In this document: piece after piece, positions 16,814 to 28,032 of the stretch
Layout of the letters: each line of letters opens with the position of its first letter
Numbering within the stretch: position 1 is the stretch's first letter
NCBI RefSeq assembly: GCF_014641655.1
Contig: NZ_BMID01000001.1
Location: forward strand, 1,230,427 to 1,294,426
Reading direction: 5' to 3'
DNA from: Pseudoblastomonas marina
Lineage (GTDB): Bacteria > Pseudomonadota > Alphaproteobacteria > Sphingomonadales > Sphingomonadaceae
Length of the DNA stretch: 64,000 nucleotides
Program-made: the position numbers and the translations under genes
Notes under the pieces: generated by a model
Databases searched by the model: none
The model's input: only the letters and a program-made list of their open reading frames with translations
What the model was told of the DNA's origin: nothing

Positions 16814-17872
16814 ATGCAGACCCTACTTCGTTTCTACGGCTTCTCGCTGATCTTCACGCTCGCCTGTCTCGGGCTCGGTACATGGTACGGCTGGGAAAGC
16901 AGCGGCACCTTCCTCGGCACGCTCGAACTGCTGTGGATCATCGTGGTGCTCTCGGTGCTCGAGATTTCGCTCAGCTTCGACAATGCCGTGGTCAATGCCT
17001 CGGTACTCAAGGACATGGACGAGGTCTGGCAACGCCGCTTCCTAACCTGGGGGATCGCCTTTGCGGTATTCGGGATGCGGATCGTCTTCCCGCTCGCGAT
17101 CGTCGCGATCGCGGCCGGGCTCGGGCCGATGGAAACCATCCGCCTCTCGCTCAACGATCCGGTCGAATACGAACGCATCGTCAGCGGCGCGCATATCGGG
17201 ATCGCCGGCTTCGGCGGAGCCTTCCTCGCCATGGTCGGCCTCAAGTTCTTCTTCGACGCGGACAAGGAAGTGCACTGGATCTCGGTACTGGAGCGCAACC
17301 TCACCAAATTCGCCGCGCTTCCGGCGATCGAGATCGCGATCCTGCTGCTGGTGATCTGGGGTATCTCGACCCAGCTTCCCACCGAAGACGCGCTGACCTT
17401 CACCGTCGCGGGCATTCTCGGTCTCGTCACCTTCATCGCGGTCGAGGGGATCAATGCCGTACTCGAAATGAAGGAGGAGGCCGCACGCCTGCAGGGCGCA
17501 GTGGTGCGCTCGGGACTTGGTGGCTTCCTCTACCTCAACGTGCTCGACGCCTCGTTCAGCTTCGACGGCGTGATCGGGGCCTTCGCCCTGTCGAACAACA
17601 TGGTCGTGATCGCGCTCGGCCTCTCGATCGGCGCGATGTTCGTGCGTTCGATGACGATCCACCTCGTGCGCAAGGGCACGCTCGCGCAGTACAAGTTCCT
17701 CGAACACGGTGCGTTCTGGGCCATCATCACGCTGGGCGGAATCATGCTGTTCAGCGCGCTGGTGCACATCCCCGAAACGATCACCGGCCTGATCGGGGCG
17801 GCGCTGATCGGCCTCTCCTTCTGGTGGTCGGTCCGCGTCAACCGCCGCGCGCCGCTTCCCCCAGGCGATTGA
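16814..17872 (+). CDS. DUF475 family (TerC/YkoY-like) polytopic membrane protein
   Basis: A 352-residue integral membrane protein with about nine hydrophobic helices. It carries two internal repeats of an acidic motif inside helices: LSVLEISLSFDNAVVNASVL near residue 50 and LYLNVLDASFSFDGVIGAFAL near residue 240. The paired FDN/FDG motifs are typical of DUF475 and the wider TerC superfamily, some of which handle metal ions. Function here is unknown. It follows panB closely, and its 3' end overlaps the convergent TPR gene by 35 bases. Confidence 0.85.
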   Translation: MQTLLRFYGFSLIFTLACLGLGTWYGWESSGTFLGTLELLWIIVVLSVLEISLSFDNAVVNASVLKDMDEVWQRRFLTWGIAFAVFGMRIVFPLAIVAIAAGLGPMETIRLSLNDPVEYERIVSGAHIGIAGFGGAFLAMVGLKFFFDADKEVHWISVLERNLTKFAALPAIEIAILLLVIWGISTQLPTEDALTFTVAGILGLVTFIAVEGINAVLEMKEEAARLQGAVVRSGLGGFLYLNVLDASFSFDGVIGAFALSNNMVVIALGLSIGAMFVRSMTIHLVRKGTLAQYKFLEHGAFWAIITLGGIMLFSALVHIPETITGLIGAALIGLSFWWSVRVNRRAPLPPGD

Positions 17873-19644
17873 GCGCGCGCGGATATCGCGAGCCATCCGG
17901 ATTGAGGCCTGCGCGACGACGTGCCACTTCGCGTGAAGCACCGTTGCGCTCGTGCGCGAAAGCAAGGCTCGCAGCAGCCAGCCCGTTATTGGGCTGCAAT
18001 TCCATCGCCTGCTCGGCGAGCCGCAGCGCGTTTTCGCCGTCGCCCAGATTGGCAGCCGCCTGCGAGGCAAGCGAGAGCAACACGACATCGCGCGAGCCGG
18101 AGCTACGCAGCAGGTAGTCGAGCACACTGCGGGCGAGTTCCCAGTCGCCGGCATTCGCCGCCTGCGCCGCGACGATGCGCGAAGCCGTCGCATTGCCCGG
18201 CCGTTTTGCAAGGTAGGACTGCGCGACCCTGCGCGCTTCGACGGACCTGCCAGAGGCTTCCAGCGCGCCGACGATGCGCACCAACAGGCGGTCGGTGAAG
18301 CGGATCGCCGCGGCGCGCTCGTACTGCTCGAGCGCAGCGCGCATGTCTCGATCGGCGAGCGCGGCATCGCCCGCCAGGACCCGCGCATCGCGCGTATCGG
18401 GAAAGCGCGCAACCAGCTCCTCGCTGACCGACCGGGCAAGCGCGCTCCGGTCGGTACCGATCAGAGCACGGACGTAATCGCGCACCGCCACGAATCGCGT
18501 CGGATCCTCGCGATAGGCGACGGCCCCGACCTCGGGTCCGAACGCGTCGATCCCCGAGAACCCGCGTGCAGTCGTCTGCGGCGCAGCATCCAGGAAGGAG
18601 GCTGCCTCGCTGCGCCGGCCAAGCCGTTCATAGGCGCGCGCCACGATCGTCTTTAGATAGGGATCGGCATTGGCGCTCGCCGCCCTCCCCCCGAAGATCG
18701 TGACGATCGCGCTGTTGCGATCGCCGCGGACCAGCGCGCGCGCATACAGCCGTGCGATCACCCGGTCTTCCGGGTCGCGGTTGTAGAGCCGTTCGAACTG
18801 CTGCTGCGCGTTCCTGACCCGGTCGGTTTCGAGCGCGACGATCGCCCGAAATGCCGCCGCGCCGTCGCTTTCGCCCTGCGACGGCACCCGCTCGATCAAG
18901 GTCTGCGCGGTCTCGAAATCGCCCGCCCGGGCTGCCAGCACGGCCTGTTGGTACAGTGCTCGGTTCGCACCCCCGCGCTCGGCGGCGGACCGCGAGGCGG
19001 CGAGGAACGTCGTGGCCTGCCCCGTTTCGCCCAGAGTCGCCGCATAATCGAGCAGCAGGGCGAGATCGCCCGGCACGGCATCGATCGCCTCGACGAAGAA
19101 TGGGAGCGCGGGCAGTAGGCCGTCCCGCTGGCGGACCAGACGGGCCTGGAGGGCAAGCGCACGTGGATGGCGCGGGTCGAGCCTCAGCGCGAAGGCCAGC
19201 GCATCAAAGGCCAGTGCCTCCTCGCTCCCGGTATAGCGGAACTCCGCAATATCGACCCACAGATCGGGATTCCGATTGTCGATCGCGAGCGCCCGGTCAT
19301 AGGCCTGCGCCGCGGCCGCCGGGTTGCCCGCGCGTCGTTCGAGCCGCCCGAGCAGCTGGAAACCGCGCAGCGCTTCTCCCTCGGCGAATTCTCCGGGTTC
19401 CAGCCATTGCCGGGCACACGACAAATTGCCTTCGAGCAGGCAGTTCTCACCGCGCAATACCGCGATCGTCCCGGGCTGCACGCCGCGGGCCTCGATCCGG
19501 TCGAGCGCGACATCCGCGGCGACGGTGTCGCCGCGGGCCACGGCATCGCGCGCCGTATCGAGCTGCGCCGGAGCCGCGACGGCCGCTCCGCCGGCACACA
19601 AGGCCAGCGCGAGGCCGAGCGAGAGGCGGCGGCGGCTCGACCGG

Positions 19645-19661
<17 letters not shown>
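17838..19661 (-). CDS. Secreted or periplasmic TPR-repeat protein next to PrsR/PrsK
   Basis: The 607-residue protein begins with a cleavable signal peptide (LSLGLALALCAGGAAVA). The remainder is tetratricopeptide-like helical repeats with the alternating small/aromatic pattern, for example AAAQAYDRALAIDNRNPDLWVDIAEF and ENALRLAEQAMELQPNNGLA. TPR proteins accompany XrtA/PEP-CTERM exopolysaccharide systems (PrsT is one type), but this one is shorter than PrsT and I do not assign the name. Its ATG overlaps the end of prsR by 17 bases, implying cotranslation. Its role is probably scaffolding in exopolysaccharide assembly or export; this is an inference from context. Confidence 0.82.
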
Positions 19662-21002
<1,341 letters not shown>

Positions 21003-21006
<4 letters not shown>

Positions 21007-23114
21007 TCGGCGGCCTCCGCGCTATTGCGCTCTTGATTGTGGTAGAGTCTGGAAAGTTCGGCGAGCGGGAGCAGGACAACAAAGCGCGAGCCAAGCCCTT
21101 CGCGCGATTCGACTTCGAGCCGTCCGCGCATCGCCTTGACCAGTTCGCGTGCTTCGAAGGCACCGATACCGAACCCGCCCGGCTTGGATGACACGAACGG
21201 CTTGAACAGCCCTCCGCGCACGAAGTCGGGGCTCATTCCCGTGCCCGAGTCGATGATTTCGATCACACCGTGTGCACTGTCGCGCTTCAGGTTGACGAGC
21301 ACCGCGGTGTCGTCGCTCGTCGCATCGATCGCGTTCTGGATCAGGTGCGCGAGGACCTGTTCGAGCGCATGCCGGTCGGCATGGACGGCGATCTTGTCCT
21401 TCATCGTCAATTCGATGGGGTGGATCGGCGCGAACCGCGACCGCATCTGTTCGAGCAGTTCGCCGATCTCGACCGCGCCGGGCGCGACGGCTTCGCCCGC
21501 ATTGTAGCGCCCGAGCCGCGCGAGCAAGCCGTTGAGCTTTTCGGCCGAATTGCGCAGCGTCACCAGCATGTCCTGCCGGAATTCGGCATTTTCGGCATGT
21601 TTCTCCGCATTGCGCGCGAGCAGGGTCAGCTGGCTGGCGAGGTTCTTGATGTCGTGCATGACGAAGGCGATGCGGCGATTGAACTCGTCGAACTGGCGCG
21701 ATTCGACCAGCGCCTCCTGACCTTCGCGTTCGGCGAGGTAGCTGCCGAGTTGTCGGCCCGCGACCTTGAGCAAATCGAAGTCCTCCCAGTCGAGCTGGCG
21801 CGAATATTGCGGCCGCATCAGCACGACCATCCCGGTCAGGCGCTTGTAATGGATCAGCGGAACCATCGCCCATGCCCGTTCGGCCGCGGTCAGCCATTCT
21901 GGCACGAACTCGCTTTCGCGCGCCTGCGATTCGCCGCTGCGCATCGCATCGAGATCGACGATGAAATCCTCGCGGGTGAAGAAATCGGCCTGCTCGGCGC
22001 TCATGGCCGATGCCGGCACGTCGAGCGACGCCCAGTTCCAGCGCGCGGCGAGCTGGAGGTCGCCGTTTTCCCCCGGGACGAGCAGGATCCCGCCGGGGCT
22101 GTCTGTAATATCGGCGATCGCGTGCACCGCGCGTTCGAACAGCGGCGTGGTCGCCTCTCCCGCACGCCCGATCGTGCGGGTGAACCGCAGCCACTCCTCG
22201 CGATAGTCGTAGCGGTGCTGGAACAGGTGCTTGGTGAGCGTGACCTTGAGCCAGCTGCGCAGCTTGGCGGAGGGCAGGAACAAGACCGCGATCACCGATG
22301 CGGTGACCACGAAGGCGAGCTGGATGGTCCGCGCGAAATCGCCGCCGAGATAGGCGAGCCATTGCGCGATCCCGACCATCGCGACGAGATAGCCGCCGAT
22401 CACCATCAGCGAGAAACTCTGGAACGCCACCGATCGCGAGGGGGCGAGCTTGAGTGCACGTCCCGTTACCGCAGCGCCCGGCGCGATCAGCGCCGCCATC
22501 GCCAGCGGCAACAGCCCGCGCAGCGCCGCGAAGGTCTCCGGGATGCCGCCGGTCAGGTAGGCGATGGTGAAGAAGTTGAGGTCGTAGACCCACATCAGCG
22601 CCAGCGCGCTCGCCGGCCAGCGCAGCAGCTTGCGCGCCGAAGCGCCCCCGCCGACATAAAGGTTGTGCACCAGTACCAGCGCACCGACCGCGACCATCAA
22701 GCGGAACAGCACCAGCAGGCTGAAAACCACGCGCGCCGACTCGCCTTCGAGTGGCAGGCTCGGCATCGCGACCGCCAGCGCCAGCTGGAGCGCCTCGACG
22801 AAGCAGAGCACCAGCGCGACCGAACGGATCGGCTTGAGGCTTTGATCGCGACCATCGATCGAGAACAGGCGATAGGTCGCGAACAGCCATGCGAGATAGG
22901 TCGCGCTGAAGGCGATCGCCCCGGCGATGTTCACGCCGCCGCCCGAGAGCGCCACCACGCACCAGATCGCGGAAATGAGAAGCGCTGCGGCAATTGCCCC
23001 CCCGGCCCTGCCGAAGCGCTCACGGCGAGGATATATCCACGCCGCAACCCCCGCGGCGGACGCAGCCCCGGCAATGTAGGTCAAGTTGGCGAAGGCGGCG
23101 GGCACGTCGATCAT
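21003..23114 (-). CDS. prsK: XrtA/PEP-CTERM system sensor histidine kinase PrsK
   Basis: A 703-residue membrane kinase. The first 290 or so residues hold about eight hydrophobic helices, then a GAF-like region, then the kinase core. The phosphoacceptor box is FVMHDIKNLASQL near residue 490; the ATPase domain shows HLIQNAIDAT (N box), IIDSGTGMSPDF (G1) and GGFGIGAFEARELV (G2). This layout is that of PrsK, the partner of PrsR. ATG 23114 is chosen because it overlaps the glycosyltransferase stop by four bases; six extra codons are possible upstream. The signal is unknown. Confidence 0.92.
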
Positions 23115-24493
23115 CGCGAGCCCTCGTTCCACAGGACCACCCGCAGTGTCTGAAGCGCGATCAGCAGGTCGAGAAACAGCGAATAGTTCTTCGCATAATA
23201 GAGGTCGTATTCGAGCTTGTGCCGCGAATCCTCGATCGAGGCACCGTAGGGATAATTGACCTGAGCCCAGCCCGTGATGCCCGGCTTCACGATATGGCGC
23301 TCGGCATAATAGGGCAGCACTTCGTCAAGCTCGCGAACGAATTGCGGGCGTTCGGGACGCGGGCCGACGAAGCTCATATCGCCCTTCAGCACGTTCCAGC
23401 ATTGCGGCAGCTCGTCGATCCGGGTGGCGCGGATGAAGCGCCCGACCCGGGTGATGCGCGGATCGTTTTCCTGCGCGTATTGCGCGCCGCCGCGTTCGGC
23501 ATCGGTTCCCATCGAGCGTAGCTTGATGAGATCGAATTGCTGGCCGTAATGCCCGACCCTCGTCTGGCGATAGAAGGCCGGGCCCCGACTATCGAGTTTG
23601 ACCAGCAGTGCGAACAGCAGGACGATCGGCGCAGTCAGGACAAGCACGAGCCCCGACGCGACAATATCGAAGCCGCGCTTGACCGCACTCGAAATCGCGC
23701 GACCGGAGGAGAACCCGTCCGAGAATATCAACCAGCTCGGATTGAGCGTGTCGAGATCGACCCGTCCGGTCTCGCGTTCGAGAAAGCTCGAGAACTCGTT
23801 GACCGAGACACCCGCCGTCTTGACCTTGAGCAGGTCCTTCAACGGCAGCGAATTGCGTCGCTCCTCGAGCGCGAGGACAACCTCGGTCCCGTCGAGCCGG
23901 TCGATGTGGCGCGAGAGATCGTCGATATCGGCCCGCGGAATCGCCTCCGCAACCGCCGACTGCTCGGTCATCGCGACAAAACCGACGATCCGGAACCCGC
24001 TTTCCGGGCGCAGTGACAGCGCCTTGAGTCGCGCCGCGCGCTGGCCCGCACCGAGCACGACGACGCGCCGTTTGAAACCTTCGACGTCGATCGACTTGTC
24101 GAGCACGATCCGCAAGGCGAGCAAGGCCGCGCCGGACAGCATCAGTGCCGACAGCAGGGTCGAACGCCAGAAGGTCGCTCCGGGGAAGAAGAATCCCACG
24201 AAACCGATAACGAATACCGTCAGCGACAGGCCGACCAGCAACCGCGCGAGCGCATAGCGCGGCGAGCGCAGTTCCTCGGCGCGATAGAGGCCCACCGCCG
24301 CCAGCGTGGTCAGTGCCAGCAAGGCGTAGATCACCAGGCTCCCCGCACGATCGGCAAAGAAGCCGGGATGGATCCCCGCCTGATAGGCGCGCAAACGCCA
24401 TGCCGCTTCGCCGCACAGCACCAGCAGCAGCGCGTCGATCGCGCCGAGCACCAGCACTGCGTGCGAAACGTAGTGTTTGAATACGCGGATCAT
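23111..24493 (-). CDS. XrtA/PEP-CTERM system undecaprenyl-phosphate sugar phosphotransferase (TIGR03013-like)
   Basis: This 460-residue polyprenyl glycosylphosphotransferase should start exopolysaccharide repeat units by loading a sugar-1-phosphate on undecaprenyl phosphate. It has four or five N-terminal hydrophobic segments, a central Rossmann-like domain ([13 protein letters not shown]) and a C-terminal bacterial sugar transferase domain, with [39 protein letters not shown] and [13 protein letters not shown]. It heads the operon with prsK, prsR and the TPR gene. Two 20-base direct repeats about 50-90 bases upstream may be control sites. Confidence 0.92.
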   Translation of the reverse strand: MIRVFKHYVSHAVLVLGAIDALLLVLCGEAAWRLRAYQAGIHPGFFADRAGSLVIYALLALTTLAAVGLYRAEELRSPRYALARLLVGLSLTVFVIGFVGFFFPGATFWRSTLLSALMLSGAALLALRIVLDKSIDVEGFKRRVVVLGAGQRAARLKALSLRPESGFRIVGFVAMTEQSAVAEAIPRADIDDLSRHIDRLDGTEVVLALEERRNSLPLKDLLKVKTAGVSVNEFSSFLERETGRVDLDTLNPSWLIFSDGFSSGRAISSAVKRGFDIVASGLVLVLTAPIVLLFALLVKLDSRGPAFYRQTRVGHYGQQFDLIKLRSMGTDAERGGAQYAQENDPRITRVGRFIRATRIDELPQCWNVLKGDMSFVGPRPERPQFVRELDEVLPYYAERHIVKPGITGWAQVNYPYGASIEDSRHKLEYDLYYAKNYSLFLDLLIALQTLRVVLWNEGSR

Positions 24494-24543
24494 GGTCCCA
24501 AGCCGCCCCTTTTCGAGGGACTATATAGCCCGGGATTATGAAA

Positions 24544-24581
24544 TGTCGGTAAATTTTACAGTGTCGGCGAGCTTTACGCTG
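24544..24581. promoter_or_regulatory. Paired 20-bp direct repeats with inner palindromes upstream of the glycosyltransferase gene
   Basis: Two copies starting at 24544 and 24562 share TGTCGG-N2-A-N2-TTTAC-N2-TG, 14 of 20 bases, at an 18-base period. Copy 1 holds GTAAATTTTAC, an 11-base palindrome, and copy 2 runs into TTACGCTGTAA, also palindromic. The spacing and position upstream of an XrtA-system operon suggest a protein-binding region. The binding protein is unknown, and I saw no clear sigma-54 promoter here. Confidence 0.45.
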
Positions 24582-24589
24582 TAAGGCGT

Positions 24590-24603
24590 GCCGACAGGTC
24601 GGC
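24590..24603. terminator. Short hairpin downstream of the small membrane protein gene
   Basis: GCCGAC-AG-GTCGGC is a perfect six-base inverted repeat two bases beyond the stop codon of the minus-strand gene at 24605. No T-run follows, so it is only a weak terminator candidate. Confidence 0.35.
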
Positions 24604-24604
24604 G

Positions 24605-24889
24605 TTATTCGCCGTCGAGTTGCTCGCGCGCGCTGTCTGCCGCCTGGTCGACGCTCTCCGCGGCCCCTTCGACCGCTTCCGCCGCCCCGGCGACCGCGTT
24701 GTCCTTGGCGATTTCGGCCCCCGATTGCTGGGTGAAGAACCAGATGGCCGCGATCACCGCAATGATCAGCACGAGCGCGATCAGCCATCCCGAACCGCCG
24801 CTTCGCGCCGGTTCGTCGTGAACGACGGTCGTCGTCGTATGCGTCGAGCCATCGGGATCCTGCACTCTCGTGGTACGCTCTTCGGTCAT
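24605..24889 (-). CDS. Small single-pass membrane protein of unknown function
   Basis: The 94-residue protein has a polar, threonine-rich N-terminus (about 30 residues), one transmembrane helix (WLIALVLIIAVIAAIWFF) and an acidic, alanine-rich amphipathic tail (AVAGAAEAVEGAAESVDQAA) that may be helical outside the membrane. I do not recognise a characterised family. A good ribosome site (GGGAGAAGGACA) precedes ATG 24889, which supports a real gene. It lies downstream of the short-chain-acyl regulator on the same strand. Confidence 0.75.
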   Translation of the reverse strand: MTEERTTRVQDPDGSTHTTTTVVHDEPARSGGSGWLIALVLIIAVIAAIWFFTQQSGAEIAKDNAVAGAAEAVEGAAESVDQAADSAREQLDGE

Positions 24890-24958
24890 TGTCCTTCTCC
24901 CAATGTTGTCAGTCGGAAACCGATGGCATGCGTCCCGGTTCCCTCCCGCGTTTGCAGG

Positions 24959-26359
24959 TCAAACCGGCGAATCGGCGAGCGGAAACGGGGTTGTGGGCGC
25001 GGTGTGGCGTTCGAAGCGGAGCGTTCGTCCGTGCGGCGGGAGCGAACGCTGGAGACAATCCTCGCGCGGGCAGCGAACGCAGGCTGGGCCGATCCGCTCC
25101 GCGCCCTCGTCGGCGAGCGCCAGGCCGCGCGCGCCGGCGAGGCTTTCGGCCAATCGTGCCGCAATTCCGAGACCGACGACGAACTCGCCCGGGCGATCGC
25201 CCCCCGCACTGCCGCGCTCGACCCGCTTGGAGAAAGTCAGCCATCGGGTTTCGCGTCCATCGACCTGTTGGACCGCTACATGCTGGGTCGCCAGCCTGCC
25301 GCCGTTTTCGAAGGCATGATGCAACCGCCAGAGCGGACAGCTTCCCTCGCCCTCGAGGAAATCAGCCTCGCTCGCGCCGACATATCGCTTGGAAAACTGG
25401 CCCGCCCGATCGACCCGGAGCATGAAGAACGGCAAGCCGCGCTGGCCGACGCGCTGCAGCGTGGTGAGGCGGTGCGCGAGCTGCTCGAAGCCCACCCCGA
25501 AGCGCCGTTCGAGGATCGCGAAATCGTAACGGGTCGCCTCGCACGCCCGCAGGAAACGCCCATAGGGCATCATCACGGCGGCGGCATAGTAACCAGCAAG
25601 GTGGCGACGATAGAGCGCCCGCGCCTGGTCGGACGAGAACTCTCCAGCCTCGGAGAGCGAGGCGAGCAATTCGCGCGCCTCGAGCTGGGCCATTTCGAGC
25701 GCGAGCTGGAAGGTGCGCGAATGCGGGGGCAGCATCTCTGACAACTGCAATTGCCGGGCGTGGAAATCGAGCCGCCGGACGAGGCCCGGGATCACTTCGC
25801 CGGGTACGATCCGGACCGAAAGCTGGTGCTTTTCGCGCAGCCGGGTCGAAAGTGCGGCGAACAGGTCGCTGGTCGACAGCCGCAGCTCGTCGGCGAGGGC
25901 TTCGGCCGCATGGTCGAGATCGGCAAAATGATTGCGCCAGCGCTCGATTTCGCGGCGGACCTCGATCGCCGGCGATTGATCCGCGCTGCCCCCGCCCGCA
26001 GCGCCCGCGTCGAACAAGCGGGCGAATGCAACGGCAGCCTGCGGTGCCGCCGACAACCACTCGACCACGTCCTCGCGATCGATTTGCAGGTCGGCGAAAC
26101 GCTCGTCGGCGAGCCGCCGTCGCAACCCGTCGATCCCGCCGACCTGTTCTTCCTGCCGCAGGTCGCGCGGATCGAAATCGAACGCCTCGGCGAGCGAGAC
26201 CATCAGGCGTGCCGAGATGGGGCGCCGGTTGCGCTCGAGCAGGTTGAGATAGCTCGGCGAGATGTCGAGCCGGTCGGCCATCGCGGCCTGGGTCAGCCCC
26301 TCGCGGCGGCGGATCCTGCGAAGTGCAGCCCCGCCGAGAACCGATGATTGTTCGACCAT
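24959..26359 (-). CDS. Short-chain fatty-acyl transcriptional regulator (RamB/ScfR-like, XRE family)
   Basis: The 466-residue protein has an N-terminal XRE helix-turn-helix ([26 protein letters not shown]) and a long IrrE/DUF2083-type C-terminal part in which acyl-CoA is thought to bind. RamB of Corynebacterium controls glyoxylate-cycle genes, and this regulator is divergent from isocitrate lyase, which fits such a role. Late cysteines ([15 protein letters not shown], and CVRCPREDC near the end) resemble those in the DUF2083 domain. The 140-base intergenic region holds two inverted repeats that may be operators. Specific ligand and targets are inference. Confidence 0.87.
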   Translation of the reverse strand: MVEQSSVLGGAALRRIRRREGLTQAAMADRLDISPSYLNLLERNRRPISARLMVSLAEAFDFDPRDLRQEEQVGGIDGLRRRLADERFADLQIDREDVVEWLSAAPQAAVAFARLFDAGAAGGGSADQSPAIEVRREIERWRNHFADLDHAAEALADELRLSTSDLFAALSTRLREKHQLSVRIVPGEVIPGLVRRLDFHARQLQLSEMLPPHSRTFQLALEMAQLEARELLASLSEAGEFSSDQARALYRRHLAGYYAAAVMMPYGRFLRACEATRYDFAILERRFGVGFEQLAHRLTTLQRVGQRGLPFFMLRVDRAGQFSKRYVGASEADFLEGEGSCPLWRLHHAFENGGRLATQHVAVQQVDGRETRWLTFSKRVERGSAGGDRPGEFVVGLGIAARLAESLAGARGLALADEGAERIGPACVRCPREDCLQRSLPPHGRTLRFERHTAPTTPFPLADSPV

Positions 26360-26383
26360 CCTGTCACTTTCTTTACATCCTTA

Positions 26384-26429
26384 CAGCGTTTTCTGCGCTG
26401 AAACGGCAAGTGCGACAAGTTATTTTGTC
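26384..26429. promoter_or_regulatory. Candidate operators between the short-chain-acyl regulator and isocitrate lyase
   Basis: Two inverted repeats lie in the divergent promoter region: CAGCG-N7-CGCTG at 26384-26400 and GACAA-N6-TTGTC at 26414-26429. Their place between a RamB-like regulator and its likely target makes them candidate binding sites. No experimental motif was matched. Confidence 0.4.
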
Positions 26430-26499
26430 AATTTTTCTGGCGGGCCCGGGAGGATCGCGGCACCCAATGATCAGCACTTCACCGCCGAAGGAATCCTCC

Positions 26500-27780
26500 A
26501 TGCCGCAATTCGACGACCTCATTCCTGCCCCCGCCGATCGCTTCGACGGGATTGAGCGCCCCTACGACGCCGCCGAGGTCGCCCGCCTGCGCGGTTCGGT
26601 GCCGATCGAGCACACGCTCGCACGCCGCGGCGCGCTCAAGCTGTGGGAGCTTCTCAAGCACGAGGACTACATCAACGCGCTCGGCGCGCTGTCAGGCAAC
26701 CAGGCGATGCAAATGGTCCGCGCCGGACTCAAGGCAATCTACCTGTCGGGATGGCAGGTTGCGGCCGACGCCAACACCGCCGGCGCAATGTATCCCGACC
26801 AGTCGCTCTATCCCGCCAACGCCGGGCCCGAGCTGGCGCGCAAGATCAACAACACGCTGCTCCGCGCCGACCAGATCGAACACGCAGAGGGCGAGGTCAG
26901 CCGCGACTGGCTGGTCCCGATCGTCGCCGATGCCGAGGCCGGGTTCGGCGGTCCGCTCAACTGCTTCGAGATCATGAAGGCCTATATTGCCGCAGGCGCG
27001 GCAGGCGTGCATTTCGAGGACCAGCTCGCCGCGGAGAAGAAGTGCGGCCATTTGGGTGGCAAGGTGCTGATCCCGACACAGGCGCATATCCGCAACCTCG
27101 ATGCCGCGCGTCTCGCCGCCGATATTGCTGGAGTACCCACCGTTCTGATCGCGCGTACCGATGCCGAGAGCGCGCGGCTCATCACTTCCGACGTCGACGA
27201 GCGGGACCATGAATTCCTCACCGGTGAGCGCACTCCCGAGGGCTTCTTCCGCCTCAGGGAAGGGACCGGGGTCGACCATTGCATCAAGCGGGGCATCGCC
27301 TTCGCACCGCATGCCGACCTGCTCTGGTGGGAGACCAGCAAGCCCAATCTCGACGAGGCGAAGCGTTTCGCGGAGGCGGTGCAGAAGGCGCATCCGGGCA
27401 AGATGATGGCCTACAACTGCTCGCCCAGCTTCAACTGGGAAGCCAATCTCGACAAGGCCACGATCGCGAAGTTCCAGCGCGAGCTCGGGGCGATGGGCTA
27501 CAAGTTCCAGTTCGTCACCCTCGCCGGGTTCCACCAATTGAACCACGGCATGTTCGAGCTCGCCCGGGGCTACAAGGATCGCGGCATGGCGGCTTATTCC
27601 GAACTCCAGCAGGCCGAGTTTGCGAGCGAAGCCGACGGCTACACCGCCACGCGCCACCAGCGCGAGGTCGGGACCGGCTATTTCGACGCCGTCGCCACCG
27701 CACTGTCGGGCGGAGCCAGCTCGACCACCGCGCTCGCCGAATCGACCGAAGCCGACCAGTTCAACAAGGAGGCCGCATGA
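26500..27780 (+). CDS. aceA: Isocitrate lyase
   Basis: AceA splits isocitrate into glyoxylate and succinate in the glyoxylate shunt, allowing growth on acetate or fatty acids. The 426-residue length fits the bacterial enzyme. The catalytic signature KKCGH appears in [13 protein letters not shown] near residue 175, and other conserved blocks are [22 protein letters not shown] and [12 protein letters not shown] 26500 is preceded by CCGAAGGAATCC. The gene is divergent from the RamB-like regulator, and its stop overlaps the start of a small downstream gene (ATGA). Malate synthase is not in the window. Confidence 0.96.
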   Translation: MPQFDDLIPAPADRFDGIERPYDAAEVARLRGSVPIEHTLARRGALKLWELLKHEDYINALGALSGNQAMQMVRAGLKAIYLSGWQVAADANTAGAMYPDQSLYPANAGPELARKINNTLLRADQIEHAEGEVSRDWLVPIVADAEAGFGGPLNCFEIMKAYIAAGAAGVHFEDQLAAEKKCGHLGGKVLIPTQAHIRNLDAARLAADIAGVPTVLIARTDAESARLITSDVDERDHEFLTGERTPEGFFRLREGTGVDHCIKRGIAFAPHADLLWWETSKPNLDEAKRFAEAVQKAHPGKMMAYNCSPSFNWEANLDKATIAKFQRELGAMGYKFQFVTLAGFHQLNHGMFELARGYKDRGMAAYSELQQAEFASEADGYTATRHQREVGTGYFDAVATALSGGASSTTALAESTEADQFNKEAA

Positions 27781-27959
27781 TGACCACCGCCACGCTGACC
27801 CAACCGAACAGCGAGCCCACCCGTGCAAGGGCACTGCTCTCCACCGCCGATTTCCGGCTCATCCGCGAGGCCCTCTCGAGCCACGCCAGGACCACCGACG
27901 ACGCCAAGGAGCTCGGCAAGATCGCGGCGCTGCACCACCGGCTCGGGAGCTACACCTGA
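27777..27959 (+). CDS. Small protein translationally coupled to isocitrate lyase
   Basis: The 60-residue product starts at ATG 27777, overlapping the aceA stop by four bases, behind a strong AAGGAGG ribosome site that lies inside aceA. It has a low-complexity polar N-terminus and then a helix-rich core ([18 protein letters not shown]) ending in [10 protein letters not shown] do not recognise a named family. The coupling suggests a function tied to the glyoxylate shunt, for instance an accessory or regulatory subunit; this is inference only. Confidence 0.7.
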   Translation: MMTTATLTQPNSEPTRARALLSTADFRLIREALSSHARTTDDAKELGKIAALHHRLGSYT

Positions 27960-28032
27960 TCGCGTAATCTCCTGGGGAGGAGTAGGCGGCCGCCGATCAC
28001 GTTAGCGCGCGATCCGGCGGTCGCCGTTTCCC

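Noticed and set aside
21270-23153. A 627-codon open frame on the plus strand opposite prsK
   Set aside because: Antisense shadow of prsK with low-complexity Arg/His/Gln content and no ribosome site.
24494-24604. Sigma-54 (-24/-12) promoter upstream of the XrtA-type glycosyltransferase
   Set aside because: The closest match has GG and GC spaced 11 instead of 10 bases and a poor consensus.
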